Assembly: GCF_027942865.1 (NCBI RefSeq)
Contig: NC_134516.1
Span: 23,463,822-23,527,821 of the forward strand
Origin: Odontesthes bonariensis
Lineage: Eukaryota; Chordata; Actinopteri; Atheriniformes; Atherinopsidae
Direction: 5' to 3'
DNA: 64,000 bases
The notes under the pieces were generated by a model, which had not been told where the DNA came from, did no database searches, and saw only the letters and a program-made list of their open reading frames with translations. Below, piece by piece: positions 1 to 24,348 of the stretch. Every line of letters starts with the position of its first letter. Within the stretch, counting starts at the first letter, position 1. The position numbers were made by a program, and so were the translations under genes.

Positions 1-3000
1 GCTGACACTGATGATGTCACCCTTGGAGAAGGAGAGCTCGTCCTCGTTGGTCTGCTGGAAGGCAAAGCGCGCTTTGACCAGCATCTGGCCACACCCACTG
101 CCCTCCGACATGTCCTGAGAACGAGGAGAACAACACCCAGAGACACCCACATTAAAACGGACCGTAGCAAGACTTGTTGGTCTCCTGTCATAGCTCGAGT
201 TGTGTAGTTGTCACTGTGACTCACCAGGCTGCGGTACTGAGGCTGCAGCAGCTTCCAGGAGTGACTCTGAGTGTTCAGGGAGTCAAATGACTTGATCCTC
301 AAGTTTGAGGAGTGAGGAGCACACACGCTGTCTCCAGAAACGCCAATATCTGCAGGTGCACAATTTGTTAATTCAGAATTGTAAAGCAATCAAAGCACAA
401 ACAGGACAACTGTCGGGCTTTTAATATAAAAATTCTAATTCTACATAATTAGTCACAATAAACAGCACACAAAAACAGACATAATTTTCAACAATATATA
501 TACATATATATATTATATTTTAATTTTGAATATTAAAAATGAAAAAAAAGAGAATAATCCTACCTTCAGTAGCTTTATTAAGAGCAACCAGGGAGTTTAG
601 GACCTTGGAGAAGTTCAGTCCCTGCCGCAGATCGCTGACCTCAAAAGACTAAAGGGAAAGAAAAACAAAAGAAAGGGGAAAGAAATAATTTCATATAAAT
701 GCAATAATATATGGAGGGGTCTGAAGTACATTTCAAAAGCATCATGCCACCAAGGACATGAAACTGTTTTTCTGAAATAACTGTGGATGTAGAACACCTT
801 TTTCATGAATTTGGACACACCTACCTGTTCATTTTGAACCTACGCCAGCAAATAAATAAATAAATAAATCAGCCCCTATTGCATTTAGAATCTAGTGTAG
901 TGGGGGCTGATCAATAATGGTAGTAACTGTAGGCGTGTCCTGCATTACATTACATTCAGAGGAAAACACATATTATCTGTCAAAAAGTAACACAACAAAA
1001 CCTGTTCCATTGAAATGTGCCCCAACAACAATATGGATATCTGGTTGTAAACAAAACTTTAAACTAACCGCATATCAGTTTATTTATTCATAAGCTGAAC
1101 AGCTATGCATCCCAAACTGACCTCCGGAAGAACCACAACCACAGCATATCGACCTAAAAACTTAAGAAACACTGAGTGTAGTGGGGCTTTGCATCTTCGT
1201 ACCAACTGCAGTCTGGAGCAGGATTACTTAAAGTCTGATCTGCCCCCTGTAATCTCCCACTCACACATATGTGTGTGACACACACAACCAGAGTCAAAAT
1301 ACCTCTGAAGCGCCTAATCTTGTGTATACCACACACACAGCCCACATAACTATTTGCCCAAAGCTTGAAGGTGGAACTACTTGGAGCATGAATGTCACTT
1401 TTTCCTTCTGAAAAATGATCTAAGATCCATCTGCCTACCAAATTCTGCAGATTGAGATCTCTTTAAAGCCCTGCTCTCCTTAGTAGTTTTACTCTAATGA
1501 ATGCACTTGGCTGATTTAAAAGCACAAGCTAATTAGTAATCAGAACAGTATGAACCAAACAGTGGATACATCCTGCTGGCAAAGGCCTGGAATAAAATAC
1601 GTGCCTGACGGCCGCTGCTGAAGTCCAATCAGAGACCAGAAATCAAGTGGCTGAAAAACTGCTTTTGATGCGACCCGATAAAAGCAGCTTCACCAAATCT
1701 TGAATGTAATCATGTTCATCTGCCCCCCCCCCCCCCCCCCCCATGTGATTGGTCAAACAGCTTACCGGATTGTAACGGGTGTATTATTTAACGTTGGGAG
1801 TGAGTGCACTCCAAATGCCCCAAATCAATATCACACCCAACTAACTTTAATTGCTAAGCAGAGGGCTATTTTGTGGTTGTCACTGTTCGTCCACACTCAT
1901 GCTGCCACTTCTCATTCTCTCTGTAATCCTCCTCCACTGGACTCTGCTTTTCCTATGCCTGCCCGATGACTGTCTGGGAGAATTACTACAGACTGCTGGT
2001 AACAGAGACCTTGGCTTCCAGCGACATGGCTGACGTGCCTCTAATCAACCTGATTGGAAAATGCACTGGCTGGCTGGCGGACTGCATTACATCAGTCCAC
2101 TCCTCTCCTCCCCCTCATGTCATCTTATTATGCTCTCTCTCTTTCTATTGCTCCTTTGGATTCAAGATTCTTTTAAAAGCCCATCCTTCTCCTCTCTATT
2201 CCTTTCCAAGTCCAGAGCAAAAACCTCGTTATCCGTCTACATCCAGGACTCTGTAGCTGCATAATCAGCTCTTTTCCATTATGAATCCATGGCTTTTTCT
2301 CCATGGCTGAGATCAATACTGTGTGTTTGTGTGCGGAGTCATTTTGTACATTATTCACCAGCCCTCGCTTCACGTTCACACAGGGGGCGGGTCATAACCT
2401 AGCATGACCCACTTAAAAGCACACAAACACACCCTGATATGTGCATCTGAACTTTGACAGCAATACAGATATATGAAGAGAACAACATTCTTGTACAGCT
2501 TCAACATTTTTAACTTCATATTTGAACCTTCCAGTGCCAAACAGCATTTTAATGGAGATTTCTAATCAGCAAGAGACAGCACTCGAAACATGATAGAACT
2601 CTTGAACCGATTACAATCCATACAGTGCATGTCCCGATTGGTGAATAGATTCTTCAGAGAAGCGCTGCATTAATGATTAACTCATACAGGCCAGATTGTC
2701 TGCATCATATCAAAGCAAACCGACAACTTTCTGGACTGTAATTGTCTTCAGTACAAAACAAGATCGTTCAGCAGTTTCACATATTCAAAACAACTGCCAA
2801 GTCGGAGATGAAAATATTGTATCCATGTGAATCTCTGCCTCCTGTTTCCATAACTACGAATGAAACACAGTCAGCAGTACAGCAGTACAGCAGTTCAACT
2901 CTGCCAGTTCAGATATTTCTCTTGGGAGCAGAAAAAGTGAAGACTGATATTCTGGACTATTCCAAATGCGCCACAAGCATCTTACACCACTGCTAGGACC

Positions 3001-4948
3001 ATCATATGTAGACAAATATACAACTGTTGGGATAGTAAATAACCGAATGAGTTCATTTGTAGAGGCAAACCCTATGTTTACCTCAAAGTGACACATAGAC
3101 TGCATAAGAAAACATTTTGCTTTCAGAAATGGCATTTTACCCAGATCCCAAACCACCTGGTGTTACACAAGAGAAAAGAATAGGTGGCAGCCATAAAAAA
3201 GCCCGTGCCCATGCTTAAGGTGACATAAAAACTCCAACTTTGTTTCTAAAAGCATTATTAACACCGGCTGGCACGAGCATCTGTTTGTCTTAAGAATTTG
3301 AGGTCACCGGCTCATATCTACACCTTTCGTTTAGATGTTTAAATGACTGAGAAACTAGTTTAATTTGTGAGATGAGCCACAATAACTAAATATAGGCGAA
3401 CTAGATGCATTTTGCTTACTTACCATGACAGAATATCTTAAAATAATTGTCACACTGCGGCCAGGTTTTCACGTCTACAGTCTATGACGACGGTAACGGT
3501 TGCTGTCTCGTGCCGTTAACAGGAGCATAACAACTTTAACACGTCACTAATGAACTCTTGGGAAAATAAGTTTTAAAACAGGGGATTAAACGATAACTGT
3601 GCTTGTTGAGGCCATTCCCAACTTGTTTTCGAGCTTCCCTGCTGTGTAGATGAATAAATAAATCCATTATTGATGTTCGCACTCACCTCCACACCGAAAG
3701 CCCCACAGCCTTTAATGAACTCTGCAATGTTCCTCTGACATTCGCTGTCGCTCCTCGGTTCCTGGAAAAACTACAATAAAAAAAATAAATAAATAAATAA
3801 AAATTTAAAATACTCACTTCAGACACAAATTATATCCATATGTCAACGTTAAAGATTTTTCAGTTAGAGAACAATCTTATCCCAGGCGTTGCTGCTGGTG
3901 TACCTGCTTTCCAGGATCAAGCAGGCTAATAAGTTCCACTTCCGGGTTTTAACTTTCAAACTAAAACGAAAATTAAGCCCACTTGAGTTTAAATTCGATT
4001 CAGTGATTCAGCAAAATCGGTTATGCTTTATCAACTGGATAATAAGTATTAAACCTTCTGAAATTTTAACTAGCAGCAGCAAAGCTGTCTTTAGAGAAGG
4101 TGAAAGAAGGACGCGATCCTGCCTGTGACGCGCTCGCATCTTTATTTTGAAAGGGCCGTTTCCGCACTGTTGTTGCGCGAAGTCAACAGAAGCGACTTTA
4201 AAACAAGCCTTCACCAGAGAGTCTCTATTATGAGGGCTGTGCCTTCACCCCCCCGAGGGAAGCTGGTTAAGCCGAGGGAGGATGTGACGTTGACAGGTAG
4301 ATGCTGTGTGTGCTGCTGAGAAAAACGGTGAGTGGGCTGAGGAGGGTGTTGTGTCACATTAAAATTTAAAAATAGAAATGAATGGCATGAAAAAAAAAAT
4401 AGAAAAGCCAATAAAACTTGTATTATCATCCTGTGAACCACTTACAATAAGTCTATACAATAAAGTAACGGACATCTTGCACAACAGTACTGGTTCTTTG
4501 GAAATCGTAGACCAAAACACAGTTTATCACAATATTTTACATTACGTTACGGTAATTTTGCAGACGCTTTTATCCAAAGCGACTTACAATAAGTGCGTTC
4601 TACATCGGTATTTCATTGGCATTAATAGCATTAGTGCAATGTGCTGTTAACAGGAACTAGGTCATATTTCCATATTACTCCTATTTTTATCCTCCCTCTG
4701 ACAGATATCAAAATAAATAATTTGTCTTTTCTTTCTTTTGCACAACATGAAAGAAACTCCATAGGGGGGGTCATAAACTTTACAGGAAAAAATAAATAAA
4801 TGAACAACTTCAGGTCCCTATTTAAGAAATAAATATTGATGTGTTAGGATAAGATCTAACATCTTGTGAAACAACAGGCCTCTATCTGGACAACATCATG
4901 TTGAAGGCTCAGAACCAGTCCTACATAAGACACCCAGACTAAACGAGA

Positions 4949-4995
<47 letters not shown>

Positions 4996-5375
4996 ATACA
5001 GGACAACAATTTGTCATTGTTCTGCCTCCAACTGTGTTTCATGATGTTTTACATATTTTGGCATAACGTGAGCATCGCTGTGCAGCTTTTTAAGGTTACT
5101 TTCTTGCCCGATTTCATCTAATTTTACTCATGTTACCGCTCTTTGCGGATGTGACTCACTTTAGCTTGTTGTGTATCTCTTATCATTCTGTGATCTGTTT
5201 TGCTTTGTTGTTTAGTGTTCACAGCGGCCATTTTTTCACCTTTGTGGTCTTTTACATTGAATTTCGGTCTTTTTGCTTCCGAAAGCCTGTAGGCTATACG
5301 GGTTGTTTAGAATCTCTTGCTGTTTTTGAGGGAGTCATAGTCTTGTTCGAATTAGTCTGTGTTTCAATGTAGTTG

Positions 5376-5428
<53 letters not shown>

Positions 5429-6061
5429 ACATTTGGGATATTTTGTGCCTGATTTGGCAAATTTCCATCTTATTTATATCAGGAGCTCCTTTTTTACTTC
5501 TGCTTGTATCTCTTCTGGTTGTACTGTGTCTCTGTGTCAGAGGTCAGAATAAGACCAGGGGCCCCAAACGTCTCTGCTATTACATCGTTAACAAGTACTC
5601 ACAAGGACTCTTCCCCATTTTCAACAGAAAATACAAGTTTTTTTTAGGGGGGTGTTTGCTTACAATTGGAGTATAATAAAAAAAAAAAAAAAAAGTTAAT
5701 TCCTGAGGTACTCTCGTTTCTAATTTAACCCTTTATTTAATTTTAGAGCATATAATCCTTGGTATCTTCTTAATCTCACGTCTCTAAACCATGTAGCGTC
5801 TGTGTGGTTCTGTGCAATTAGGCCATGAGCTGAATGTTGAATCGATAATTGTGTTCTTTCCTTCCTAGTCCTGTCTCCCCGTCCCCATCCACTCACTTTA
5901 TCCACCGTCCCGGGTCTGAGTCGCTCCAGCAGCCTGCACAGCACCGCTCCATCCTGCAGAGACGCCTGGAGGAAAGCCTCTGGATCCGAGATGCTTTTCT
6001 TGGGAGACTCCAGGACCCCCAGCGTGATGAGCCACGTTACCGTCTGCTCGGCTGAATTCAT
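1..6061 (-). CDS. arhgef7: Rho guanine nucleotide exchange factor 7 (beta-PIX), 5' part
   Basis: Coding exons on the minus strand: 6061-5897 (ATG, 55 codons), 3770-3687, 648-564, 349-225 and 114-1, the last running off the window. All junctions have GT/AG sites and the phases agree. The start [20 protein letters not shown] is the calponin-homology (CH) domain start of mammalian beta-PIX. The linker carries IKSFDSL and QYRSLDM, which mark beta-PIX rather than alpha-PIX (ARHGEF6). The final exon begins the SH3 domain ([15 protein letters not shown]). In this family the protein is a Rac/Cdc42 exchange factor that binds PAK through the SH3 domain and GIT at focal adhesions. The DH, PH and GIT-binding parts are outside the window. 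The a/b paralogue cannot be decided here. Confidence 0.93.
1723..1742. repeat. Poly(C) tract, 20 nt
   Basis: An uninterrupted run of 20 C residues lies in arhgef7 intron sequence. Such runs are prone to length error in assembly. Confidence 0.95.
3880..4327 (+). promoter_or_regulatory. CpG-bearing candidate promoter with possible first exon, inside arhgef7 intron 1
   Basis: This block is richer in CpG than the surrounding AT-rich intron. It carries an ETS-type ACTTCCGG at 3938-3945, CGCG-containing motifs around 4110-4180 and a CRE half-site TGACGT at 4285-4290. It ends in a good plus-strand splice donor at 4327/4328 (ACG followed by gtgagt). It could be the first exon of an antisense or bidirectional transcript, or an alternative start. 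No conserved protein is recognised. Confidence 0.3.
4545..4640. repeat. Dispersed teleost repeat fragment (ACGCTTTTATCCAAAGCGAC core)
   Basis: The fragment contains GCAGACGCTTTTATCCAAAG followed by CGACTTACAATAAGTGC. This core recurs in many fish interspersed repeats. The element class cannot be decided from this short copy. Confidence 0.55.
4950..4994. repeat. (CA)n microsatellite
   Basis: About 22 uninterrupted CA units in arhgef7 intron 1. Confidence 0.95.
5379..5427. repeat. (TG)n microsatellite
   Basis: About 24 uninterrupted TG units in arhgef7 intron 1, roughly 470 bp from the first coding exon. Confidence 0.95.
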
Positions 6062-6200
6062 GTTTGGTTCTCAAAATGTCATAAAGCAGCAGCAGCACTC
6101 TATCGCTTCCCAGTGTCTGTGCAATCCTACTTGTGGTCCGTCCAAATTGAGACAACAAGCTCAGCCCCGCCTCGTTTGACCATTCCAATCAAATTGGCCC
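6062..6200 (-). promoter_or_regulatory. Probable arhgef7 5' UTR and proximal promoter
   Basis: This is the sequence immediately upstream of the arhgef7 start codon on the minus strand. It is GC-richer than its surroundings. An inverted pair of CCAAT boxes lies at about 6183-6197, one on each strand. No TATA box is evident and the transcription start is not determined. Confidence 0.4.
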
Positions 6201-8829
6201 GATCCTCAGCCTGCTTTACAACACAGAAGAAGTGGAATTGAGAAAGAAGCTTGTTCCTTCCTCTAAAAGCACCGCATTGTCCAGCACTGCCCTCCCTCTA
6301 TCAGAGGATGTGGGCATCACCTTGGCTCGTGCACAGCTGTCGCAGCCGCTCCAGAATCAAGAGGGATGCTGTAAGGCACGACTTCCTTTGAGCGTTTACA
6401 AACTAAAAGCTCGCCGCGCTCTTTGGGACCGGAGGCTCAGCTATCAGGGTCAGCTGGTCAAACTCGTCCCTCTGAGGACTCAGACACCCAAACAAAACCC
6501 AGAGAGAGACAGGCCAGCAGGAGATGATCTTTGGAAGTTCTCTGTCATCAGTTTTTCAGACGTTTAATATGATTTTCGATCACTTTGCGGTCTTTTTAAA
6601 AATGCATTAAAAATATTAAAACATTTTAAATGCCTTTTTTTTTTGCTTTTCTCCACGCCTGATATATGTGCCACAGTTTTCGCTCTTTTTTTGCGTATAT
6701 TTGTCATCTTCATTTCATTTCGGTCATTTTACCTCACTTTGGAAGCACTCTGTGTCACATTTGGGTTATTTTTCTGTATAATTTCAGTGGGTTTGTCTCT
6801 CTTGAGTTCATTTAGGTCATTCAGGGCCTTTTTGTAATCTTTCGGTAAAAAAAATAAATATATATAAATAAAAAATGGGAAGAAATGCTCCAGCGCAAGT
6901 TTGTCTGATTTCTATTTATTTAATTATCTAGAGTGGTCGTTTAACTTTTAGTCTGAAAGTAAAACCCCAGTACTTCTGCTTTATCCTCCTCTGTCTCCCG
7001 GGAACTTGACAGCAGCACATCGTCAGGACCGTCCCACTGGTGACAGACTGGATAATAAAGGCAGATTCCCAGCAATGTGTTGGAAATACATTTAAAAGTC
7101 CGCTGATTTATAACCGCGATTTAATCCAATTTTTCGCTTAGTGACTTTTGCAACACTTACCTGGTTGTGGAGGATCTTTACGCAGTTACACGCTTCTCTA
7201 AACATGTTGATTGACAGCTGTAAGAGCTCCTAACTGCTCAGAAAATGTTAACAGACGACTTGGATGTGTTAAATTGGTCCCTTCCTGTGATCCAGGGACA
7301 TTTTTTATAAAAATGAGTGTGAAAAAAAACATTTAATGACCAACTGTGTCCAACTGGGTTCTATCGCCCCCTGTTTGTCAGTTTGATGTGTAGGTTTACA
7401 CTGATGCCTATCAGCAGTTGGTTAATCAAGTAAAAAAAAAACATATGCAATATCCTACAAAACTTAAATGAAGTCACGGGACACTGGAAAAGTTGACTAA
7501 TGAAGATCTTTCGCAATAGGCAGGAAACACTGTGCAACACCTCCATTTTATTTTATGGTCCAATTTTATAGCTTCCAGAGTGGCTGTAAAATCTCATAAG
7601 TTGATGGAGTGACATCATATAAAAGTATTTTCAAATCCATGAGAGCAGAATCCAAAAAAAAGGAAAGTGCGGGATATCTAATCTGATCGATGAAGCAGAA
7701 AACCAGTCTCTGCTCATTCTGCCCCTCACACAAGCTGCATGGGCTGCATTCACACGCACACTTGGCTGGGTGGCAGGTGTTAAAGGATCACGTAAAATGC
7801 ATAACAGGGTGTGACACTAAGACACTAAGACTTCATGAACCGTTGAAATGTCCTGTCACTTTACTGTGTGAAGTTTTGCAGCGGCAAAAGTGCCGTGTGC
7901 AGGTTTCCCTTGATGCGTGGGCATCCATTTATAATCTAACTATGAGAAAACAGGTGACTGCAGATGATGACGTTTTATGTTGAAATATGATTCAGATATG
8001 ATTCAAAACTTACTCTGCATAAGACATTGGACACAGAATCAGAAGAAAAAACTCAAAGAAATAAGAAAAGAAACAACTGCAGATGCCCTCATTGAATAGA
8101 TTTACATCATTCAGACAGCTTCAGCTGGTTTCAAACTGCAGCTTTGCCTAAATGTGGAATCCTAATGAGATCATTATGTTATTTTTAGAAAAAAGCGGAG
8201 GAGTAACAAAATACTGCTGCTTGAAAGAAAAAAACAATCTGAGATGTGCTTAACAAAAGTCAATACATAATGGAGGAGAAAGGAGAAAAGACAAAAGAAC
8301 TCACCCTAACCCTTAGACTACCACGCTTTAACTATTTCATCTCCAAATCCAAACCAGTGAGATTAAAAAAATGTTACTAACACAGAAACATGTGAAACCT
8401 CTCATGTGAATTTGGATTTTAAGTTTGTTTCACTGTTTTCTTGTTGAAACTTGTTGAAAAAAAAACTTGACAGAAAGCATTTAATTTGTACTGTAGTGTC
8501 AACAATGAGGCCAAAATTCGAAAAAAAAAAAACCTTTTGCAAGAGGAAGTGAACGTATTGTGGCCACGCTGTTTTGTATGGTGGAAGGCATGGGGCTCTA
8601 CTGTGCCACTGCATGTGAAATGGGGAGTGATACAACAGTTTCATCAGTCATGTCAGTTGTTCTGCTGCTGCTCTTCAACTTCCTTGTTCAGCCGTCAGTA
8701 CCGTTTCCTCTTTCGTTAACTGATATTATTCTTCTTTGCCACGCTGCTTCGGATACGTTTGCTGTGTTTGCCTGGGACTGGGATACAAATCTGCACTTTA
8801 TAAAGTGATGTGAACACAGCCTGGTGCTG
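6201..8829. other. Intergenic interval between arhgef7 and ptk2b
   Basis: I see no recognisable coding exon or mobile element here. An open frame of 111 codons at 6232-6567 on the plus strand has no domain or family resemblance. The remainder is AT-rich with short homopolymers. Distal promoter elements for the two divergent genes could lie here. Confidence 0.5.
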
Positions 8830-9123
8830 GAGTTGAGTTGTGCTCAGGTTTAAAGGCCGGCAGAACCTTTTTTTGAGCTTCTGCAAGACTGGTGAGTACA
8901 AGGGGATTGCAGCAGAAAGTGAATCATTTACTGACGTGTGAATGTTCTTTAAGTCTTACAACATGGTCCTGTTGAGACTATTGGGTCCAACTCTTGTGTG
9001 TTTTCAGCTTTAATGGACCCCTTCAGGATTTCTGAATGAGGGGGAAGGAAGCCGCAAAGTGAAGGGGTGGCAGCCATGTACGTTTCTGTGCAGTAGTGTA
9101 CCAGCTGTGTGTGTGTGTGCGTG
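8830..9123 (+). promoter_or_regulatory. Candidate ptk2b 5' leader with splice sites and uORFs
   Basis: A good splice donor follows 8890 (gactg then gtgagta). A strong acceptor (gtgtgttttcag) ends at 9007, suggesting a short noncoding first exon joined to the start-codon exon at 9008. The leader from 9008 holds small upstream frames at 9013-9039, 9036-9062 and 9076-9096. A TG-rich run at about 9106-9119 sits just before the start codon. All of this depends on transcript evidence. Confidence 0.35.
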
Positions 9124-22490
<13,367 letters not shown>

Positions 22491-23459
22491 AGCGAACTGC
22501 TTCCCCGGTGATCAAATGTGCATGAAATCTATGGGTTTCATTCCTCAGGAAATGTGAAGTTTGTTCCGCTTCAGTTCTGGGAGTGAGAATAGATATGTTT
22601 GTATGTGCTACCCAAAAAAAAACAAAAAACTGAATCGTGTTCTGTCAAAGTGAGCAAAAACTGGACAAAGTGCTTCATATAAAATCTGTACTTTTTATAC
22701 TGTTTGTTCTTTCTTTTTAAGTTGAGCACTGTGATGATTTCCACCTCCTGTGTTATTGTTCTTCTCATGTCACAAAGTATTTCTTCAACTTAAGTGCGTA
22801 GTGACAAATTATGAAGGTTTTTTTCTGCTGGCAGAATTCTGAAGTACAGCATTTTGTGAATACGGTGAACTGAGTATCATAAAAAGTCATTGAGCTCTTA
22901 TCAAGCAAAATCTTTCTCTCCTCTTCTTCGATAACTCATTGAAATGTGAAGTTCTGTGCATTAAATCTGATGCCAAGTAATTACAAAATGACTGTGTTTG
23001 CACCAGCCATGACATACAACATGATGACAAGAAAGCACTGTGGCTTACAGGGAAGAAAAGAACGTTTGAGCTTTCAGTTTGGCTTAGATTAGACTGCATA
23101 AAATAATAATGAATGAATGGATCAGATTTGTTAAAGCTGTTAAAGTTCTTGTCCTGTCTAGGCTCTCATGACAATATTCAAGAGGAGCAATATCATGCTT
23201 TGAAACAGGTTTTGGAGACAGATTGCTCTGAACTTAAAGCACCTCAGGAAAATCCTGCTGTTTCGAGACACTGACTGCCTGTGGTCCCATGTCATGCTTT
23301 ATTTGGAGGAGTGCCACTATTTTCTTACTGTTCATCTTCAGTTCTTGCAGAGTTAACTATAAGAAACACACGGTACTTTTATGATTCATTTAGGCCCTTT
23401 TGGAAGGGAGTACAGGCGTACATCAGCATTTAAAGCCAGCAGATTTTTCTCAATCAACA
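22491..23459 (+). other. ptk2b 3' UTR and intergenic sequence
   Basis: Non-coding sequence follows the ptk2b stop. The clearest candidate poly(A) signal is ATTAAA at 22960-22965. I see no canonical AATAAA near the stop. No gene is recognised. Confidence 0.4.
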
Positions 23460-23581
23460 GACTCCCCAGGGGCGGGGTTTAGCTTCATGTTTTTCTCAAA
23501 AATCCCGAGGACAGGGCGGCATTTACCCAGTAGCATCTCCACTCAGTCAACGATCAGAATTTGTTTGGATCCTCACACCAG
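23460..23581 (+). promoter_or_regulatory. Candidate promoter and noncoding first exon of the nucleoside hydrolase gene
   Basis: A GC box (ggggcgggg) lies at about 23470-23478. A strong splice donor (ACACCAG then gtaagc) ends a possible exon at 23581. The next usable acceptor in frame context is tgtag at 24343-24347, one base before the start codon. A noncoding exon followed by the coding exon is therefore likely but unproven. Confidence 0.45.
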
Positions 23582-23621
23582 GTAAGCACTTTACATCTTA
23601 TATTTCTATTAATATATGATA

Positions 23622-23880
23622 TATCCATCCATCCATCCATCCATCATCTTCCGCTGCTCCGGGGATCGGGTCGCGGGGGCAGCAGCTTGAGCAAAGAGAC
23701 CCAGACGTCCCTGTCCCCGGCCACTTCCTCCAGCTCTTCTGGGGGGACCCCGAGGCGTTCCCAGGCCAGCCGAGAAACATAGTCTCTCCAACGTGTCCTG
23801 GGTCTTCCCCGGGGCCTCCTCCCAGTGGGACGGGCCCGGAACACCTCACCGGGGAGGCGTCCAGGAGGCATTCTCACCAG
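23622..23880 (-). mobile_element. 5'-truncated LINE with (GGAT)n tail
   Basis: Read on the minus strand it encodes the C-terminal end of a fish LINE ORF (RMPPGRLPGEVFRARPTGRR, RDYVSRLAWERLGVPPEELE, LLPPRPDPRSSGR) and ends in a (GGAT)n tail, seen as ccatccatcc at 23622-23644. Its last 45 bases resemble the tail of the SINE family at 26236-26607. Confidence 0.85.
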
Positions 23881-24348
23881 ATGCTTAGTTGCCAAATGAT
23901 ATAGCAATTTTATATATTTATATATATTTATATTTATAATTAGTCTTACCTGGCCACATTCCTGCAGTGGTGCAGCCAGAAAAAGAGATCCAGGAGATAT
24001 TTTACCTCCAGCAAGGTGCAAATAGGAAGCACAAGCGCAAGCAGCCACACCTACACACCTAGATGAGACCTAGTTAAGATATTTTAAAAGCAATTCCACC
24101 TGCAGTTATCAGCTACCATTTTATGATCAATTTTAAACAAGAGTTTTTATTATGTTTAATACCACTTAATGATACACAAGTATTTTTGACTGAGCTCTCT
24201 CAGCTACATGAATTAGACATTAATTCCTATGGCTGGTTTTGCCACATTGTGTCTTTTGCTTAGAATATCTTGATTTCTAACAAAAAAAAAAAAAATCAAT
24301 CATCATTAGATGCATTTCCTTTTTCACATCTCGGGGTTAAAATGTAGG

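Noticed and set aside
5359-5676. Open frame of 105 codons rich in Val-Cys
   Set aside because: It is a translation of the TG microsatellite and flanking AT-rich intron, with no family resemblance.
6232-6567. 111-codon plus-strand frame upstream of arhgef7
   Set aside because: No domain, no splice context and no recognisable family. Length alone is not enough in this GC context.
23622-23644. Regularly spaced ccatccatcc as a CRISPR-like repeat
   Set aside because: It is a 4-bp microsatellite forming the tail of a LINE, with no spacers.
24310-24348. Upstream ATG extending the nucleoside hydrolase by 13 residues
   Set aside because: The extension precedes a good splice acceptor (tgtag at 24343-24347), and the family motif normally starts within a few residues of the Met at 24349.
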